NCBI GenBank assembly: GCA_003194525.1
Contig: NBIV01000098.1
Location: 205,210 to 269,209, forward strand
Reading direction: 5' to 3'
DNA length: 64,000 nucleotides
DNA from: Gracilariopsis chorda
Lineage: Eukaryota > Rhodophyta > Florideophyceae > Gracilariales > Gracilariaceae
Made by a program: the position numbers and the translations under genes. This document shows positions 10,071 to 22,132 of the stretch, piece after piece. The first letter of the stretch is position 1. Every line of letters starts with the position of its first letter. The notes beneath the pieces were generated by a model. It ran no database searches and was not told the DNA's origin. It saw only the letters and a list, made by a program, of their open reading frames with translations.

Positions 10071-11377
10071 ATGATTCTTCTCCACGAGCTTGTACACGAT
10101 GACGAAGACGCTGCCTTGCTCCTTCTCGACGGCAGCAGCAGCGATAGCAGCGAAAGTGGTCTTCGTTGAGGCTCCCGTCCAGAAAAAGCAGCAAACGTAC
10201 TGCGGGGCCGCATAGCGGCAGCTGTAGATCTGTACCGCGATTACTTCTCTACTCATCTGACATATATTTTTATCATGTTCACCCGCCGCTACCGCATATC
10301 ACCTGTAATGTTTCACTACATTGCTAGCGCAATCGTAGAGCACGACGTTTACTTCACGCAAACAACTGACGCAACGCACTTGCATGGCTTCAGTAATTTG
10401 CAAAATACAACTTTCGCGCCTTGCTTCTTGGCCTGTGGCAGTGCGGCTGACTGAATCGACGAATACGTTTGCATGGCGGAGTCTACGGCTTTGCAGTGCA
10501 CGAAAAGCTTTGCAAAAGCAATTGTAGCCTGCTTTGGTGTCGAGTACCTACAAAGCCCTACCGAAGAGGGCATGGGCCATCTTATTCGTCAAGGGTAAGA
10601 GATTGGTTTTCCCGGTATGTCGGATTCCATAGGCTGTTGCAAATGGAAGTGGAAAAACTGCTCGACTGCTCATCACGGGCAATACGAAGGTAAAGAAGGC
10701 GTTCCAACGACCGAGATGGAAGCACTCGCTGATCGCCGTTTATGGATCTGGCATATGTTCTTTGAGATGCCTGGCTGCAACATTGACATCAATATTCTTG
10801 ATGCACCCCCACTGAGAAACAAAATGGCATCAGGCGCATACCCGCCGCCGGTGCAGTACGCAATTGCTCGTCAATTCCGCATCATATCCTACTGTTTGGC
10901 GGACGGTATATACCCAAAGTGGCCCGTGTTTGTACAGACTGTGACGTTTCCGTCGACATGAAAGGAGCGTCTGATGGCTCTGTGCCAGGAAGCGGAACCG
11001 AAGGATGTAAAGCGTGCTATTGGGGTCCTACGAGGAGAGTGGCATATACTGGCGCGACCGAGTAGGCTCGGGAGGAAAGATGTGATGAAGGATATTGTCA
11101 AATGCTGTGTTATCATGCACAAAATGATAATGAATGGCGAGGAGAAGGCTATATGGAGCAGGGCAGAGTTCAGAAAGATAACCATACGGTTGTGGGGGAA
11201 GGCGCTGCTCCCCTGTGGATTCTGGAAAGGCATGGTGAAGGCGACGCTTCCCCGGCTGAATCAATTGGTGCCATATATGGCCTGCACAGGTTCATGCGGA
11301 ATGAGACAGAATATTACGAAACCAGGAGACTGGTAATGGAACACCTTTGGCGGCGTTTTGGTGAGGCGGAATCGTAA
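10071..11377 (+). pseudogene. Harbinger/Pong-like DDE transposase, broken
   Basis: One + frame runs from an ATG at 10071 to beyond 11130 and shows the plant-type Pong transposase order: YRDYFSTHLTYIFIMFTRRYRI, GSAAD-IDEY, ESTALQCTKSF, GFPGM, WKNCSTAHHGQYEGKEG, WIWHMFFEMPGCNIDINILD, YYLADGIYPKW-type and RAIGVL blocks. Premature stops lie at 10167, 10452, 10596 and 10959. A frameshift between about 11150 and 11240 moves the conserved tail (ending MEHLWRRFG) into another frame. Two of the three catalytic acids are lost: the usual GSID block reads DSIG, and the usual VERAFG reads VKRAIG; only the middle aspartate in NIDINIL remains. The protein would have cut and joined the element ends. Confidence 0.88.
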
Positions 11378-11558
11378 AGAGCGCGAACTTCGCGTTGCCA
11401 CCTGCTAAGGACTGGGGGTTTGGGGGCAGGGGCACCCAAATATTACGAGATCGTAGTTCGAAGAGCGTTCGTAAAGCTGTTGCAAAGGTAGTGGTGGCGT
11501 CAGAATGCCGGAACACGCTTTATTTTCAAAGCTACAAAAGAACTACGGTCTGAAAGGA

Positions 11559-12470
11559 TCAGGCAGCCTTCCGGCTTTCGATTGCATCCTTCGACACACT
11601 GGTTACCTCCTGTGGCACATCCGGCGAGGTCTTACGGAGCTCCTTCAGAGCCTTATAGGGCATAATGTTGAAGTATTCAACACATTCTGCCTGGTCACAA
11701 CCTTCCGGAGCGCTCTTAAAAAGCAAAATCTCATAATGGCGCTTGAGGTCAGCGTAGGGCTCTATGTGGGTGGCAACTGACTCCTCCTCAAGACGCATGT
11801 TTTTCTCCGTTTGCTTCGACTTCCTTAAAAGCTCCTCCGCCTTTCTTCGTCCAGTGGGACGGATTTTCTGCTCAGCATCCTTTTCGTCGCTTTCCGTTTT
11901 ATCTGAAAGGCTACCGTTTTCGAGTTTGATGATTGAGTCTTCAGGCGATGAACCCCGCACATTCCCGTCCCCTGTTCCACATTCTCTTTCCCCAACCATG
12001 GCATTTTCGTACGCACACTTGTATTTGTCCAAGTTGTGCAACACCTTCCAGGCCATGTAGTGCTTAAATGGAGGACCACAGTGCTTAAATGGAGGACCAC
12101 AGTCCTCGCTGACGTGGTTCATGTTTATTCCGTTGGAGACAGCAGTGCTCATCTTGATGATGTCTTCGGGAGAAACACACGTGATGTCTTGGCGGACGAG
12201 GCGGGCGTTACATCCATTAAAGATCATACACTCCTTGTGTATGATCTTGCACCCTTACCGAAGAGACGGGGCGTTCCACTCTGTTTGCAGGCTTGAAAGT
12301 CTCATTGTAAAGCTCTGTGAAGGTGACATAGAAGGCATGGCCTTTTGCTGTGTGTCGACAATAAAGTTTTCCGATACTTTGGCCCAAGCTTTTGCAATAG
12401 CCTCATCTTCGGCTGGTGTGAAACTGGAACCACGCACAACCTTCTTTTTGGAAATGTCCGAAACAGCCAT
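11559..12470 (-). pseudogene. Harbinger-associated Myb/SANT-like (NAM-associated) DNA-binding protein, broken
   Basis: The start MAVSDISKKKVVRGSSF (ATG at 12470) is followed by FTPAEDEAIAKAWAKVSEN, a trihelix/Myb-like opening seen in plant transposon-associated proteins. The frame then shifts near 12335; the matching continuation (KGHAFYVTFTELYNETFKPANR) lies in another frame, and the remainder resumes in the frame of 11559-12227 with HYMAWKVLHNLDKYK and RPTGRRKAEELLRK, typical of the NAM-associated C-terminal domain. A 21-bp tandem duplication at about 12060-12101 repeats CGPPFKH. In the family this protein binds subterminal repeats and helps the transposase. It is convergent with the transposase. 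Confidence 0.82.
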
Positions 12471-12831
12471 GAGAAGGTGGCAATACAAATCGCTCTTGTT
12501 ACAGACAGGTGTTGAATGAAATATGAGCAAGATAGGTACTTCAGGAGGGTAGCGAGTGACTATGTACATCCTGGTTTGGGTATCTCCGTCACTTGCCGCC
12601 ATCCGCCAACAGGGGTTTCGGTTGCTACGTCTCTCTTGGCGGCAAAATGCAACGTCCACAATGAGCCAAGTGGAAGTTTTTTGCTCCAGCTTGCCGTGAG
12701 CAAAGAGCCAAATGGGTAAGATTTGCTCTCGAAATTCTGCGAAGACTTCTTTTCCTCCTGATTTTTAACCAGTGGGGTGGTCCTTGGATCAAAAATGACC
12801 AAAATTTACTGATTTGATTGTTTTATCGCTG

Positions 12832-12846
12832 CCGGTGGAGATGCTC
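12832..12846 (-). repeat. Right terminal inverted repeat of the Harbinger element
   Basis: Reads CCGGTGGAGATGCTC on the + strand, the reverse complement of the left end. Confidence 0.9.
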
Positions 12847-13188
12847 TAAAACTCATTTACTGGGGTACTGTAAAAGTTGTTGCACAAGTACGCATTTTTA
12901 TACTAACAGATTTGATACATATCATTGCTTAGAAATAAAACAACAGCGGTAGTGTAAGGAGCCAAAGTCTAGCCGTCAGACAGGAATTCATTTTTAAACA
13001 TTTGATTTAGCCAAACTCGCTGTTTTCCGGTACTTTTTCTGCGCACGACGGTAATTTTCCGAAATTGAATTTCCAATAAAATGTACTCGATTCTTAAGCC
13101 TCGTTTAATGTTCATGATCTCCCTCTCTAAACGGATTCCACTTTATATGTAGGTTGGTCAACACCATTGCAAAAAAAAAATTTCATAA
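12847..13188. other. Short AT-rich spacer, nothing recognised
   Basis: The sequence between the Harbinger terminus and the next transposase remnant holds no open frame of note and no repeat that I can pair. Confidence 0.4.
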
Positions 13189-13930
13189 TTACGTTCTGCC
13201 CATCGATATTTCACAGAAAATAAAGCCCAAAAACTGCAAAAACTCCCAAAAAAACTCTTCCAAAGTTATTCTATCCGAAGATATATTTGTATATCTTATA
13301 TTTTCTTCGGCGTTTAGTGAGTGATGTGAAGGCTTTTTCTTTGGATGAATGAGACGAAGAAAATTTTCCCCATCTTGGTACCCTTTATCGGCGATAACTG
13401 CCCATTGTTCTTCATAATCCCCATGCACTTCTCCTATGTCAACAGTGCTCTTTTCATCTTCTTTTTCTGAAGAGCTTGCCTATGAAAATCTATATTTTCA
13501 TAAAATATATCAATGTCGGATTCTGAGCCAGAATGATGATCTGAAACCCCAATTTACAAACCTTTCGGTAAGACAGAACTTCTGTTTTAAATGCGTACAG
13601 TTCATGCTTCCCGCTATAAAACTTTTTCCTTAGTGTATATTTCCTGAAGGCCTATTGCGCTGCTGAAAGAACACATCGGTAGCGTAACGAGTGCATGTGA
13701 AACTTCAAAATAATTTCTTATCTCGAATTATCCTAGAAAAAGGGTATTTTCCATCATTCAGCAACACAAATGTATCCGTCATGTCGCCTGCAAAAGTCAG
13801 AAAAAAATTTGTAAACATTCTTTTGAACGAAGTGCCTTTTATTCGGAACATATTTGATAGAAATTCCTATTGGACACCGTGCTTGGGAGTTGTTAACGTC
13901 ATAAGTAAAACATCTTTCGATGTTTAGGCA
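13189..13930 (-). pseudogene. Remnant of a second DDE transposase (DDE_Tnp_4-like)
   Basis: The 3' part (13189-13485) reads DEKSTVDIGEVHGDYEEQ, then WAVIADKGYQDGENFLRLI, PKKKPSHHSLNAEE and ISSDRITLEEFFWEFLQ on the minus strand. This is the end of a DDE superfamily endonuclease, with the catalytic aspartate in ADKGY and the glutamate in the (I/L)xEEFF block. Just upstream another frame gives ESDIDIFYENIDFHRQAL, and upstream again FAGDMTDTFVLLNDGKYPFS, so at least two frameshifts separate the pieces. It differs from the Pong-like transposase and is on the other strand, so it is a distinct element. I could not find its terminal repeats. Confidence 0.7.
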
Positions 13931-14560
13931 AAACGGCGACGTCGTCCAGCATCTCACATGGTTCGTATAATATTTTCTATCTTATTCTATATCGCATGGA
14001 GTTCCATTGATGTACAACTGGTCATATTTTTAATGGTTTCATTATAACCATTTTCAAAAAACTATTCGTAGGGTGGCGCTAAAGAATCAATTTCCAGGTC
14101 GCTTCCGTCAATTTCGGCGGTGCTTAAATAATTCTGCAAATCTTGTTGGTGATTTAACTGCGCTGGGGAAAGTCGTTTCGAGGCGTTCCTGGTATGCTCA
14201 CGAGAATGATGGGGTTATGGAGCCATTGGTAGGGTTTGGAGTCTTGATGATGCAATAACTACGCAAACACTGAGTCACTGCAGAAGTCAGGCTTTATATA
14301 ATGCTTTAAACATATTATCACTACATTTATTACGTCATTGAAATTGTTATCATATCACGGCAATGTAGAATTATGTTCTTAGTTGAGGAATCGAAACATT
14401 GTTGGAAGTGAACAACTTGGAAGTCATGTAGATTTCTAGTAGAAATCGTATGCGTTTTATTATTTAAGTACAAAACTGAGTTCTAGTTGAACCTTAATGA
14501 CTACGTTCTAGTGCAAGCAGATATACCATAAAACCTCAATTGGAATCTGTAACTAAACCA
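13931..14560. other. AT-rich spacer, nothing recognised
   Basis: About 630 bp without a supported gene. It probably holds the outer part of the adjacent transposons, but I see no ends. Confidence 0.3.
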
Positions 14561-14584
14561 GCAATCTCTAATTGCAATCTTTGG

Positions 14585-14655
14585 ATAACGAAGAAATTGT
14601 AGAGCAATGTCTATGCGTACAATCTCTAGGCGAGGTGGATCATGAATAGGCCTCT
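14585..14655 (+). repeat. Dispersed repeat, copy 1 (second copy near 49385-49455)
   Basis: The core GTAGAGCAATG, then TATGCGTAC and TAGGCGAGGTGGATC, recurs in the same order and orientation near 49391-49440 as GTAGAGCAATG, TATGCACATAC and TAGGCGAGGTAGATC. It lies just upstream of the hAT-like gene and may be a terminal region of that family. Confidence 0.55.
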
Positions 14656-14659
14656 TTCG

Positions 14660-17030
14660 ATTTGGAACATTTCAAAATGTGCCAAAATTGTGCGAAATCC
14701 AATTTTCAATTTCGTCCAAATTGGCACGTAAATCTGGAAAGCAAACCGCACAATACAAATCGTAACAAAGAGGCATTGGCGAAGAAACATGACCACTTTA
14801 AGCTCAATCAGATCATTCTAAAACTGATCAAACCAATGCACACACCATAGCAGTAAAAGAACCCCATTACAACCAACGGTTCAGCTTCAAATTACTCCCA
14901 AATTCCAAAACGCTTTTTCACACTACAATGACGAAACGCCATGTCCTTCAATCCAAAAGTTAGATTGCATTCGGATTACATACATCCTCTCAGTATCTTT
15001 AAACTGCAGCAATTAGCTCTATCTTTTGCCGTTTTCGCATTATATTTGGACGCGATGAATACTCATATGTACGCCGAACTCCTTTTTGAGTTAACAAGAT
15101 CTTTCGTGTGCTATTCCGAACAGATAATTAGTTAATGCGCTTTCGGAACCACCAAAAGCTTACATTGGAGTTGTACCAGGCACTTTTTTACGAAAGGAAA
15201 CGTTGCTTTGACATTGAAGTTCCGCATGATGAAACAATTCAGGCTCATTTCGGACAAAATGACAAACTGTCGTTCTCCATCGAACCAAATATTTTCAATG
15301 TAGTTTTTAATGATCTTTTTCTGGCTCATGAAGAAACCTCTCAGCAAATTGAAATAAACTGTCTGTTCTCATTTTATTTTGCTCATGATATCTACAAGGT
15401 AAATATTAGCAAGGGTTCCCACTTCACAACGACGATTGGAAATGGTTTTCTTGGAATATATTTTCGTCAGGCCTGCAAATCTGTTCGAACTACGAAAAAT
15501 GTATGGGCTTTGGCCGCACTTTCTGGATTGTCGGAACGTATGGTGTCTCAGTACATACACGCCGTCATGGTCATAAATGTACAGAAATTTGCAGATCTTC
15601 TACGTGGAAGTGATTGCTGGGCCTATTCTCTCGCATTTGATGCTGCAAGAAATCATGGAACTTCCTCCATGATGTCTACATTCGTGTCTTTTTGAATGGG
15701 AAGGTCATAAATCTTCATGTTCTAGCTTTTTCTTTCTACGATTCTCGCACTGGCCAGGCTATTTTTAATGTTAGTTTAACTACTTTGAATGTAATGGTTG
15801 GTGAGATGTGTGCTAGAAAGCTACTGTCGGTAGCTATAGATGGTCCTGCGAATATGGTTCGTAGATACAGTATCAGGGTGCTGTGACTCGCATTTCTGCA
15901 GTGGCTGGGACTGGTGTCTTTCGCAATTGATGTGCTGCTCAGCAGGTACATTTGGTGATTCAAGATGTGCTCACCGGGTCGCTGCCAGATCAGTTCTATG
16001 CAATTCCCTATCGCCTTATTTCCTTCCTCCGAAGGTAGAATAATGTGAGGAGTGAAATGAGGACTACACTTCCATTCTTAGCAACCACACGGTGGCAGTA
16101 ATTAGGGAATATGCTTACATGGCTTTCAAAACACAAGTTAAAAGTGTGTGAGTATATTTAAAGCATTTCTACTAGTCTAATCGTGTTTGTATCCCATTTG
16201 TGGTGGGCGCTGCTGTCTGGAATTTCACTCTTTATGTCGTGCGTCGACGTTTGCTCTCCGTCTATTCATGGGAAGGACATGTTGATATATGAACAGAACA
16301 GTCATTTCCGTGCTGTTTGCGATGATCTCCGTACCATTGGAGACATCAAAGGTCTTTTAAAAGGTATGGAAATGTTGATGACATTGTTTGAGATCGACGT
16401 TGCTGTCCAGAGTGGAAACCTTGTGTGGACGCTACTGCCGTCCCAAATTTCCTAATGGATATAAACTGGCAAGTTTTAAGTGACTCTACCTCTCTCTCAT
16501 AAAACGAGAAACGAGAGGTTATTACCACTCTTGCATCTCTGTATCTGTCTGTCTACTTGCAGCTCTCTGTGCTAACTGCTGAATGGGACCCGAAAAATGC
16601 ACCAAGCGAAGCGCGGATTTGACAACCTCTCCCGCAAAATCTTCCAAAAATACGCCCCCGAGAGTTCTTTGCCATTGTCAATTCACAGAGGTCGATGCTC
16701 TTATCACCCATAGTGAAGACGAAATCAATGATAACGAAGCCAATTTTTGTCGACTTAAAGGACACCATGCGTCTCGACTCTGCCGTCCGGCAACATTTAA
16801 TCTGATGTTAATGATGACGTTCTTAGAGGTGGTAACGTGTTTGCGAAGTCGTGGCAATACTTTAAGCCTGATTTTAGGGAGCTGCGGGACTTCTGCGGGG
16901 GTTTGGCTACAGTTTTTCCTGGAACCGCAACAGTAGAGAGCACCTTGTCTGTTCCCGTATGGGAGAAAGATTATAACCGTCAAATTCTCACAGATCCTGC
17001 TCTCGAAGATATTCTGCAATCAAAATAATA
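14660..17030 (+). pseudogene. hAT-like transposase, multiply frameshifted
   Basis: The middle ORF 15135-15695 contains ALSGLSERMVSQYIHAV and SLAFDAARNHGTSSM; a second frame (15692-15886) continues LNGKVINLHVLAFSFYD, TGQAIFNVSL and LLSVAIDGPANMV; a third gives CAAQQVHLVIQDVL. The C-terminal piece at 16837-17028 reads LRDFCGGLATVFPGTATVES and LTDPALEDILQSK, a hAT dimerisation-type end. The order DDE-core, zinc/His-rich segment, C-terminal dimerisation region matches hAT transposases, in particular a subgroup I associate with oomycetes and algae. At least three frame changes and the altered catalytic block (AIDGPANM where family members have TDGASNM) mark it as dead. Terminal repeats were not found. 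Confidence 0.72.
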
Positions 17031-17097
17031 CGATCATCTAGAACTTTCTCGATTCCTGTAGAAGGGTGTAAGCTTGGAAACGAAAAAAGGATTCAAG

Positions 17098-17289
17098 TCA
17101 GAAAGGCATGCTGAAGAGCTGCCCGGCGATTTCATACATCAAAGAACATTGTTTTGGGTTGCAATGGTCTGATTTTATGATACCATACTTCCCAGAAGTA
17201 AGATACAGTAAAGCTTTGCCCAACATGCTCACATCTGTTTGCCTTACTTTCCGAAAACCATCGGCAAAGAGGCGCACTTCACCGCAGCG
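17098..17289 (-). pseudogene. Left part of a minus-strand ORF split by Ty3-A
   Basis: This part encodes CGEVRLFADGFRKVRQTD through YEIAGQLFSMPF and a stop at 17098. Its upstream part lies at 22138-22200 beyond the Ty3-A element; with one copy of the target duplication removed, the frame reads straight through (VGNLERCGEV) for roughly 80 codons before an upstream stop. A further minus-strand open patch at about 22500-22640 (IVGKSLRFKTVLVCEHGVVV) could be an earlier exon or more of the same gene. I recognise no family. Confidence 0.45.
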
Positions 17290-17294
17290 CTCCA

Positions 17295-17485
17295 TGTAAG
17301 GGTACTCTGTCTGCTGCTGACAATTTAAGAGCGAAGGCTGTAAAGTGGCGCGAAGTAGTGGAAAGGTCGCAATTATGAAAATCAGTAGCGTATATAACGC
17401 GAGAGTTCTCTTGTCTTGCCTCAACATATGACGCTCATCGACCTGTCAGAAGAACAGTCTTCATAAATTAATCCCAGTTGTTGCA
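17295..17485 (+). repeat. 5' LTR of Ty3-A
   Basis: Begins TGTAAGGGTACTCTGTCTG and ends CCCAGTTGTTGCA. It shares with the 3' LTR a long block starting GGCGCGAAGTAG and including GTAGCGTATATAACGCGAG, whose TATATAA is a plausible promoter. Confidence 0.92.
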
Positions 17486-17500
17486 ATTGTAGCATTCGCT

Positions 17501-18289
17501 ATGGATAACCCGAACTCTTCTGTGTCAATCAACCTGAAGCCGAACAAGTTGCCAGTCTTCAGTGAAGCACGAGACTTTCTTGTTGTTAACACGTGGCTGT
17601 ATAAATTTGAACAGTACTTCCATGTTATCCGGCTTGCGAATTCAAATTTTAATTTGTCGGATGAGAATCGAATCTCATATGCCACCATCTTGCTCACGGA
17701 CACTGCGACCATCTGGTGGTATACGGTTCTGAAATCTCGTGCGGGTCCTCAAACCTGGGAAGATCTCATTAGATTCATCTGTAAGTAGTTCGTTCCGGAA
17801 GATCATGAGCGGCGAGCGCGCAACGCTCTGTGTTCTTGCAAGAAGACATGATCTGTGGCTGATTACCTTTCGTGCTCTTGCAATAATGCTCTTGCCATTC
17901 CTGATATGAGTTCGAGCGAAACTTGGGACAAAGTTGTCAGTGTTCTGATGTCCAGGATTCAATTCAAGGTAGGAAAGGCCATCTGTCAAGAATTTGCAGA
18001 AGCAACGAAGATCGCCATGCATGTTGAAGCAGCGTTTTCTGGAATATCCCTACTGTCTGCTGCTGCTGGTGTTTCACCTCTGCCGGACGTTGCAACCTCT
18101 CCCATCCCCGTGGAAATCAGTAACACACAACCCAGCAACAATATGCGGGGGAAGCAGCTCTTGAAAGATATTCGAAACAATGCGTGCGTTACATGCCATA
18201 AAGAGGTTTGTCGCCCATGGAAACATCGTAAGAATGGAAATGCAGCGGAGGTTTCAGTGGCCAATATTGACTCGGCTTTAACATCATAA
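17501..18289 (+). pseudogene. Ty3-A gag, broken by stops
   Basis: A single frame from the ATG at 17501 encodes MDNPNSSVSINLKPNKLPVF, FLVVNTWLYKFEQYFHVI and ISYATILLTDTATIWWY, a retrotransposon Gag capsid pattern. Stops interrupt it near 17786 and 17849, after which the same frame continues to 18289 with WDKVVSVLMSRIQFKVG and a degenerate Cys/His cluster CVTCHKEVCRPWKH in the nucleocapsid position. It would form the particle shell. Confidence 0.78.
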
Positions 18290-18374
18290 GAGCATGATGG
18301 TCATGTAGATTCTGATACCTCGTAAACCTGAAAGGCCCTTCTAGAATGAATAAGAGCACGTTAGAAGGATATTT

Positions 18375-21300
18375 TCAATCAGACGTGTTGTTGCAAAACC
18401 ATACTACTGTTTCTGCCAGATTGAAGTGTGTTCCATTTTTAGTCATTAATGGAACAATGAATGATATCCCAGCCCAGGTATTCAAAGACGATGGCTGTAC
18501 TGCGAATTTAGTTTCTCGGTAGTTTGCCAGAGCAAACCAACATGAATTGACTTTATCACCAGCGTTGGTCGACTTCAATCACTCAAAGAGACGGGCCATT
18601 GAAAACGCATCGGAGATGATTGCGAATGGAACAATCCGTATTGGCATATATTCCTATATCGAAAACTGGGTTGTTGCGGACTGTCTCTATGATGTGCTAC
18701 TGGGCATGCCCTGTCACGTGGATGAACGTCTGCATGCTGATCATGTCGAGCGCAAATTGCTCGTCCAAGATCAGTTGCTGCGCGCTACTACTGTTGCACG
18801 CTCTTCTCACCTGGAGGTTAGCAACTGGCAATTGAAACGCTTCAGAGGGCTACTGTGTCGTCCGAAGCAGGGCTTAGAGGTGTTTCGTGTCGTTGAAGTA
18901 TGTTCCTCTAAAATGATTCCGCCTGCTGGAGCCAAAGCAGACTTATTGAATGAAGACGATGCTGAACTGCGTGCATTGCTTACGGAATTTGAGGAGGTCT
19001 TTCAGAAGGAACTACCTAGTGTCTTATGACCTAAGCGCGTCGTGGATCATGCTATTGAAATCTTACCTGGCAGTCCTACACCGCATCGCCCTTTGTATCA
19101 ACTATAGCCTACAGAATTGGCCGATGCCCGCGATTACGTGGAAGAGCTGCTGCGGTCTGGTACGATACGTCCAAGTCGATCACCATATGGTTCTAATCTG
19201 TTTTTTGTGAAAAAACCGGGACGTCCCCTGCGTGTTGTGGTTGACTCTCTTGGCCTCAACCGTATCACGAAGCGCAACAATGCACCTTTACCACGTTGTG
19301 ATGAAATGTTTGACCGTTTAGGTAAGGCCTGCTATTTTCTAAGTTAGATCCGAACACAGGCTTTCATCAGATCCGTCTGCGACCTTCAGATATCGAGAAG
19401 ACGGCCTTTTATTCGAATTACGGTCAATTCGAATACCTGCTCATGCCCATGGGTCTTTGAAACGCACCTGCAACATTTCAATCGTTGATGAACCGTGTTT
19501 TCCACGACTGTGTTGATCGTTTCCTGCTTGTGTATACTGACAATATCCTATTATACAGTCATACCAGAGAGGAACATCTGGAGCATATTTGCCTGGTTCT
19601 GAGCCGTTTGAAGAAGCATTAACTCTATGCTTCACCTAAGAAAAGCGCGTTTACGAATGGGACAACAGAGTTTTTGGGTCTTGTTGTTGGTCGCGATGGA
19701 CTACGCGTTCATCCTCGCAAAGTCGATTTCATCTGGAACTGGGCTCGTCCATTCAAATTGACAGAGGCTCGTAGTTTCATGGGGTTGGTGCAGTTCTTTC
19801 GCCGTTTCGTTTATAACTTATCTGCTCGCGCAGCGCATCTATATGGCTTTTTGCAGCAACGTGCGGGTCTACTTAATTTGGACGATTGTGCTCAAGACGC
19901 ATTTGAACACTTGAAGTCTGCGCTGATTACTGCTCCTGTACTGGTTCCTCCAGAGTTGTCCGAGCCATTTCGCGTGCATGTCGATGCTTCGCAGATAGCG
20001 GTTTGGGCTGCATTGAGGAACATGGACTGCAACGGTCGTGACAGAGCCATAGCCTACACATCGAAGAAGCTTATGGCAGCAGAGCAAAACTACACAGTCA
20101 ATGAGAGAGAACTTTTGGCTTTTATTTTGGTGCTTCAACGGTTTAGGTGCTACTTGGAAGGTTCCATGTTCTATGTTCTGACCGATAATCAGATTTTGAA
20201 GGATTTGTTGAACAAGAAGTCCCTCAATCGACTTGGAGCACGCTGGGTGGATACCATTGCTTCCTTTAATATTTGAGAGATTAATCTAGTCCGCCGGAAG
20301 ATTCATGTCCTCGGAGATTCTCTTTCCCGAAGCCCTGACCGCCTGTCCATTCAACAGGTGCAGTGCCGCACGCCAACTTTTTTGGAACTTCGAGAGGTTA
20401 TTTGCCGTTATGAAGAGGAGCAGCAATTTGGCCCTATTATAGCCGCTTTTAATGGAACTTGGCCTGAGGGCCTGAGGATCGTAAGCAGAAACGAAAATGT
20501 GAGAATTTGCAACCCTAGTTCTCTATTCGGGACTCGAAACTGTTTTACAAACACAAGCTATGTGTTCCCTCTCATGCGCGAAAACTGGTCCTTGAGCTCG
20601 CCCACGATTCCAAGCTGGCCGTTCACTTTGCGTTCGCCAAGACCCTAGCCCGGCTTAGTGAGTTTCATTGGAAACCTGAGAACAAACCGGTCCGTCAGTA
20701 CTGTGATGGATGTTCGGTGTGTCAGCAGCAGAAAGATTTTCATGGCCAGATGTTGAATGGCCCTGCGTCCCTTCAAGTCCCTACCCGGCGATGGCGACTG
20801 ATGGCTACAGATTCTATTCTAAAGCTCTCACGAACTCCACGTGGTTACGATGCTATTTGGACTTGGTTTGACCGCGTATCTCGACGGGTGCGCTTTATGT
20901 TTTGTAAGGACACAGACAAAGCTTGTGATGTGGCACACTCCGTCCTCACCCACATTTTCCCCCATCATGGACTTCCAGATGACCTCATTTCTGATCGAGA
21001 TCTGGAGCTTACATTCCAGTTCTGGGAGGAACTTATGAAGCTCTGTGGCGTTAAGCTTGGCATGTCGTCGGCGAAGCATCCACAGACTGATGGTACTTTG
21101 GAGGTGATGAACAGAATGGCCGAGACCTACATTCGTTGTTTGTGCAACTATGAAAAGAATGACTGCGACCTGTTTCTCCCCTGTGCGCAGTTTGCGTATA
21201 ACTCAGCGTTGTCTGAGGATCTGGTACTTTGGGCTTTTGAGGTCGATTTGGGATGGAAACCAACAGGCCCGCTGGATGTGGTCATTGGCAAGAAGAGTAA

Positions 21301-21879
21301 GCTGGAATCCTTTTCTGAATTTCGCGAACGCCTAGACTGCGTTATGTAAGATGCCCAATATGCTCACTGACTTGCGAAAGCAAAACAGAATGCGGAGTCT
21401 AGTGTTCATTCTCGCAAGCCGTCGTATAAGGTGAAAGATCTTGTTTGGATATCTCACAAGCTGTTCAAAGACTCTAACAGCTATGCGCAGCAGTCTGCTA
21501 AGTTATCAGCTAGAAGGTATGGTCCGTTTAGGATCGTGGAATTGGTTGGGAGAAATGCCGTTCGTCTGACGCTTCCATCACATATTCGTACTTATCCTGT
21601 AGTGCACGTCTCGTACAAAAAGGCGCACCGGAAGCAACCTGCTAGTCTTGCTCAGACAATACGAGCCACGCCTGTCCCATTCGACTCTACAGCTGCCGTG
21701 CTTCTTTTTGATGTTGATCGTATTCCTGCGCACAGCCAAAGAGGTCGAGGTTATCAATGGCTGACACTCATTACAACTTCGAGTACGCAATAGGCACAAT
21801 GGCAACGTACGGGAGATTTTGTCTATGATGATGATAAATTGACAGAGTCATTTCGCAACCACATTGTTCACAATAAGTA
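18375..21879 (+). pseudogene. Ty3-A pol: protease, RT, RNase H, integrase, chromodomain-like tail, broken
   Basis: The protease block reads FKDDGCTANLVS where an active DSG/DTG is expected. RT starts near 19030 and includes HRPLYQL, DPNTGFHQIRL and the catalytic box at 19533-19544 reading YTDN instead of YxDD. RNase H follows (FRVHVDASQ, YTSKKLMAAEQNYTVNERELL, VLTDNQ). Integrase has the Cys pair CDGCSVC, the acids in MATDSI, LISDRD and TDGTLEVMNR. The tail at 21430-21879 (DVDRIPAHSQRGRGYQWLTL, WQRTGDFVYDDD) resembles the chromodomain-like end of chromoviruses. Stops lie at 19027, 19345, 19458, 19620 and later, and frames change near 19342 and 20600. Confidence 0.87.
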
Positions 21880-21940
21880 GCTTACTCATTTACATTGTAT
21901 GAATTGACGCGGACGTCAATACGAAGCGGGATGATAATAT

Positions 21941-22132
21941 TGTGACGGGTACTCTGTCTGGCGGTGAAGATTGAAGAACGAACTCTTTAAAGGGGCGCGA
22001 AGTAGGGGAAAGGTCGCAATTATGAAAATCAGTAGCGTATATAACGCGAGAGTTCTCTTGTATGGCCTCAAGATATGACGGTCATCGATCTGCCAGAAGA
22101 ACAGTCTTCATAAAGTTATTCCAGTTGTTGCA
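21941..22132 (+). repeat. 3' LTR of Ty3-A
   Basis: Begins TGTGACGGGTACTCTGTCTG and ends CCAGTTGTTGCA, followed at once by the CTCCA target duplicate. Confidence 0.92.

Larger units (their letters stand above)
9900..12846 (+). mobile_element. PIF/Harbinger (Pong-like) DNA transposon, complete ends, inactive
   Basis: The element is bounded by 15-bp perfect inverted repeats GAGCATCTCCACCGG (9900-9914 and, inverted, 12832-12846). The flanking trinucleotides are TGA (9897-9899) and TAA (12847-12849), consistent with a decayed TWA-type target duplication. This terminus is almost the same as the GAGCATCTCCA... ends common in plant PIF/Pong elements. Inside lie a + strand DDE transposase (10071-11377) and a convergent - strand Myb/SANT partner (11559-12470), the usual two-gene layout of the superfamily. 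Both genes carry stops or frameshifts, so this copy is dead. Size (2.95 kb) and architecture agree with the family. Confidence 0.9.

Noticed and set aside
9861-10256. Minus-strand 131-codon ORF
   Set aside because: Lies opposite the N-terminal part of the Harbinger transposase, whose + frame matches the family.
11028-11264. Minus-strand ORF opposite the transposase end
   Set aside because: Opposite a frame that matches Pong transposase blocks.
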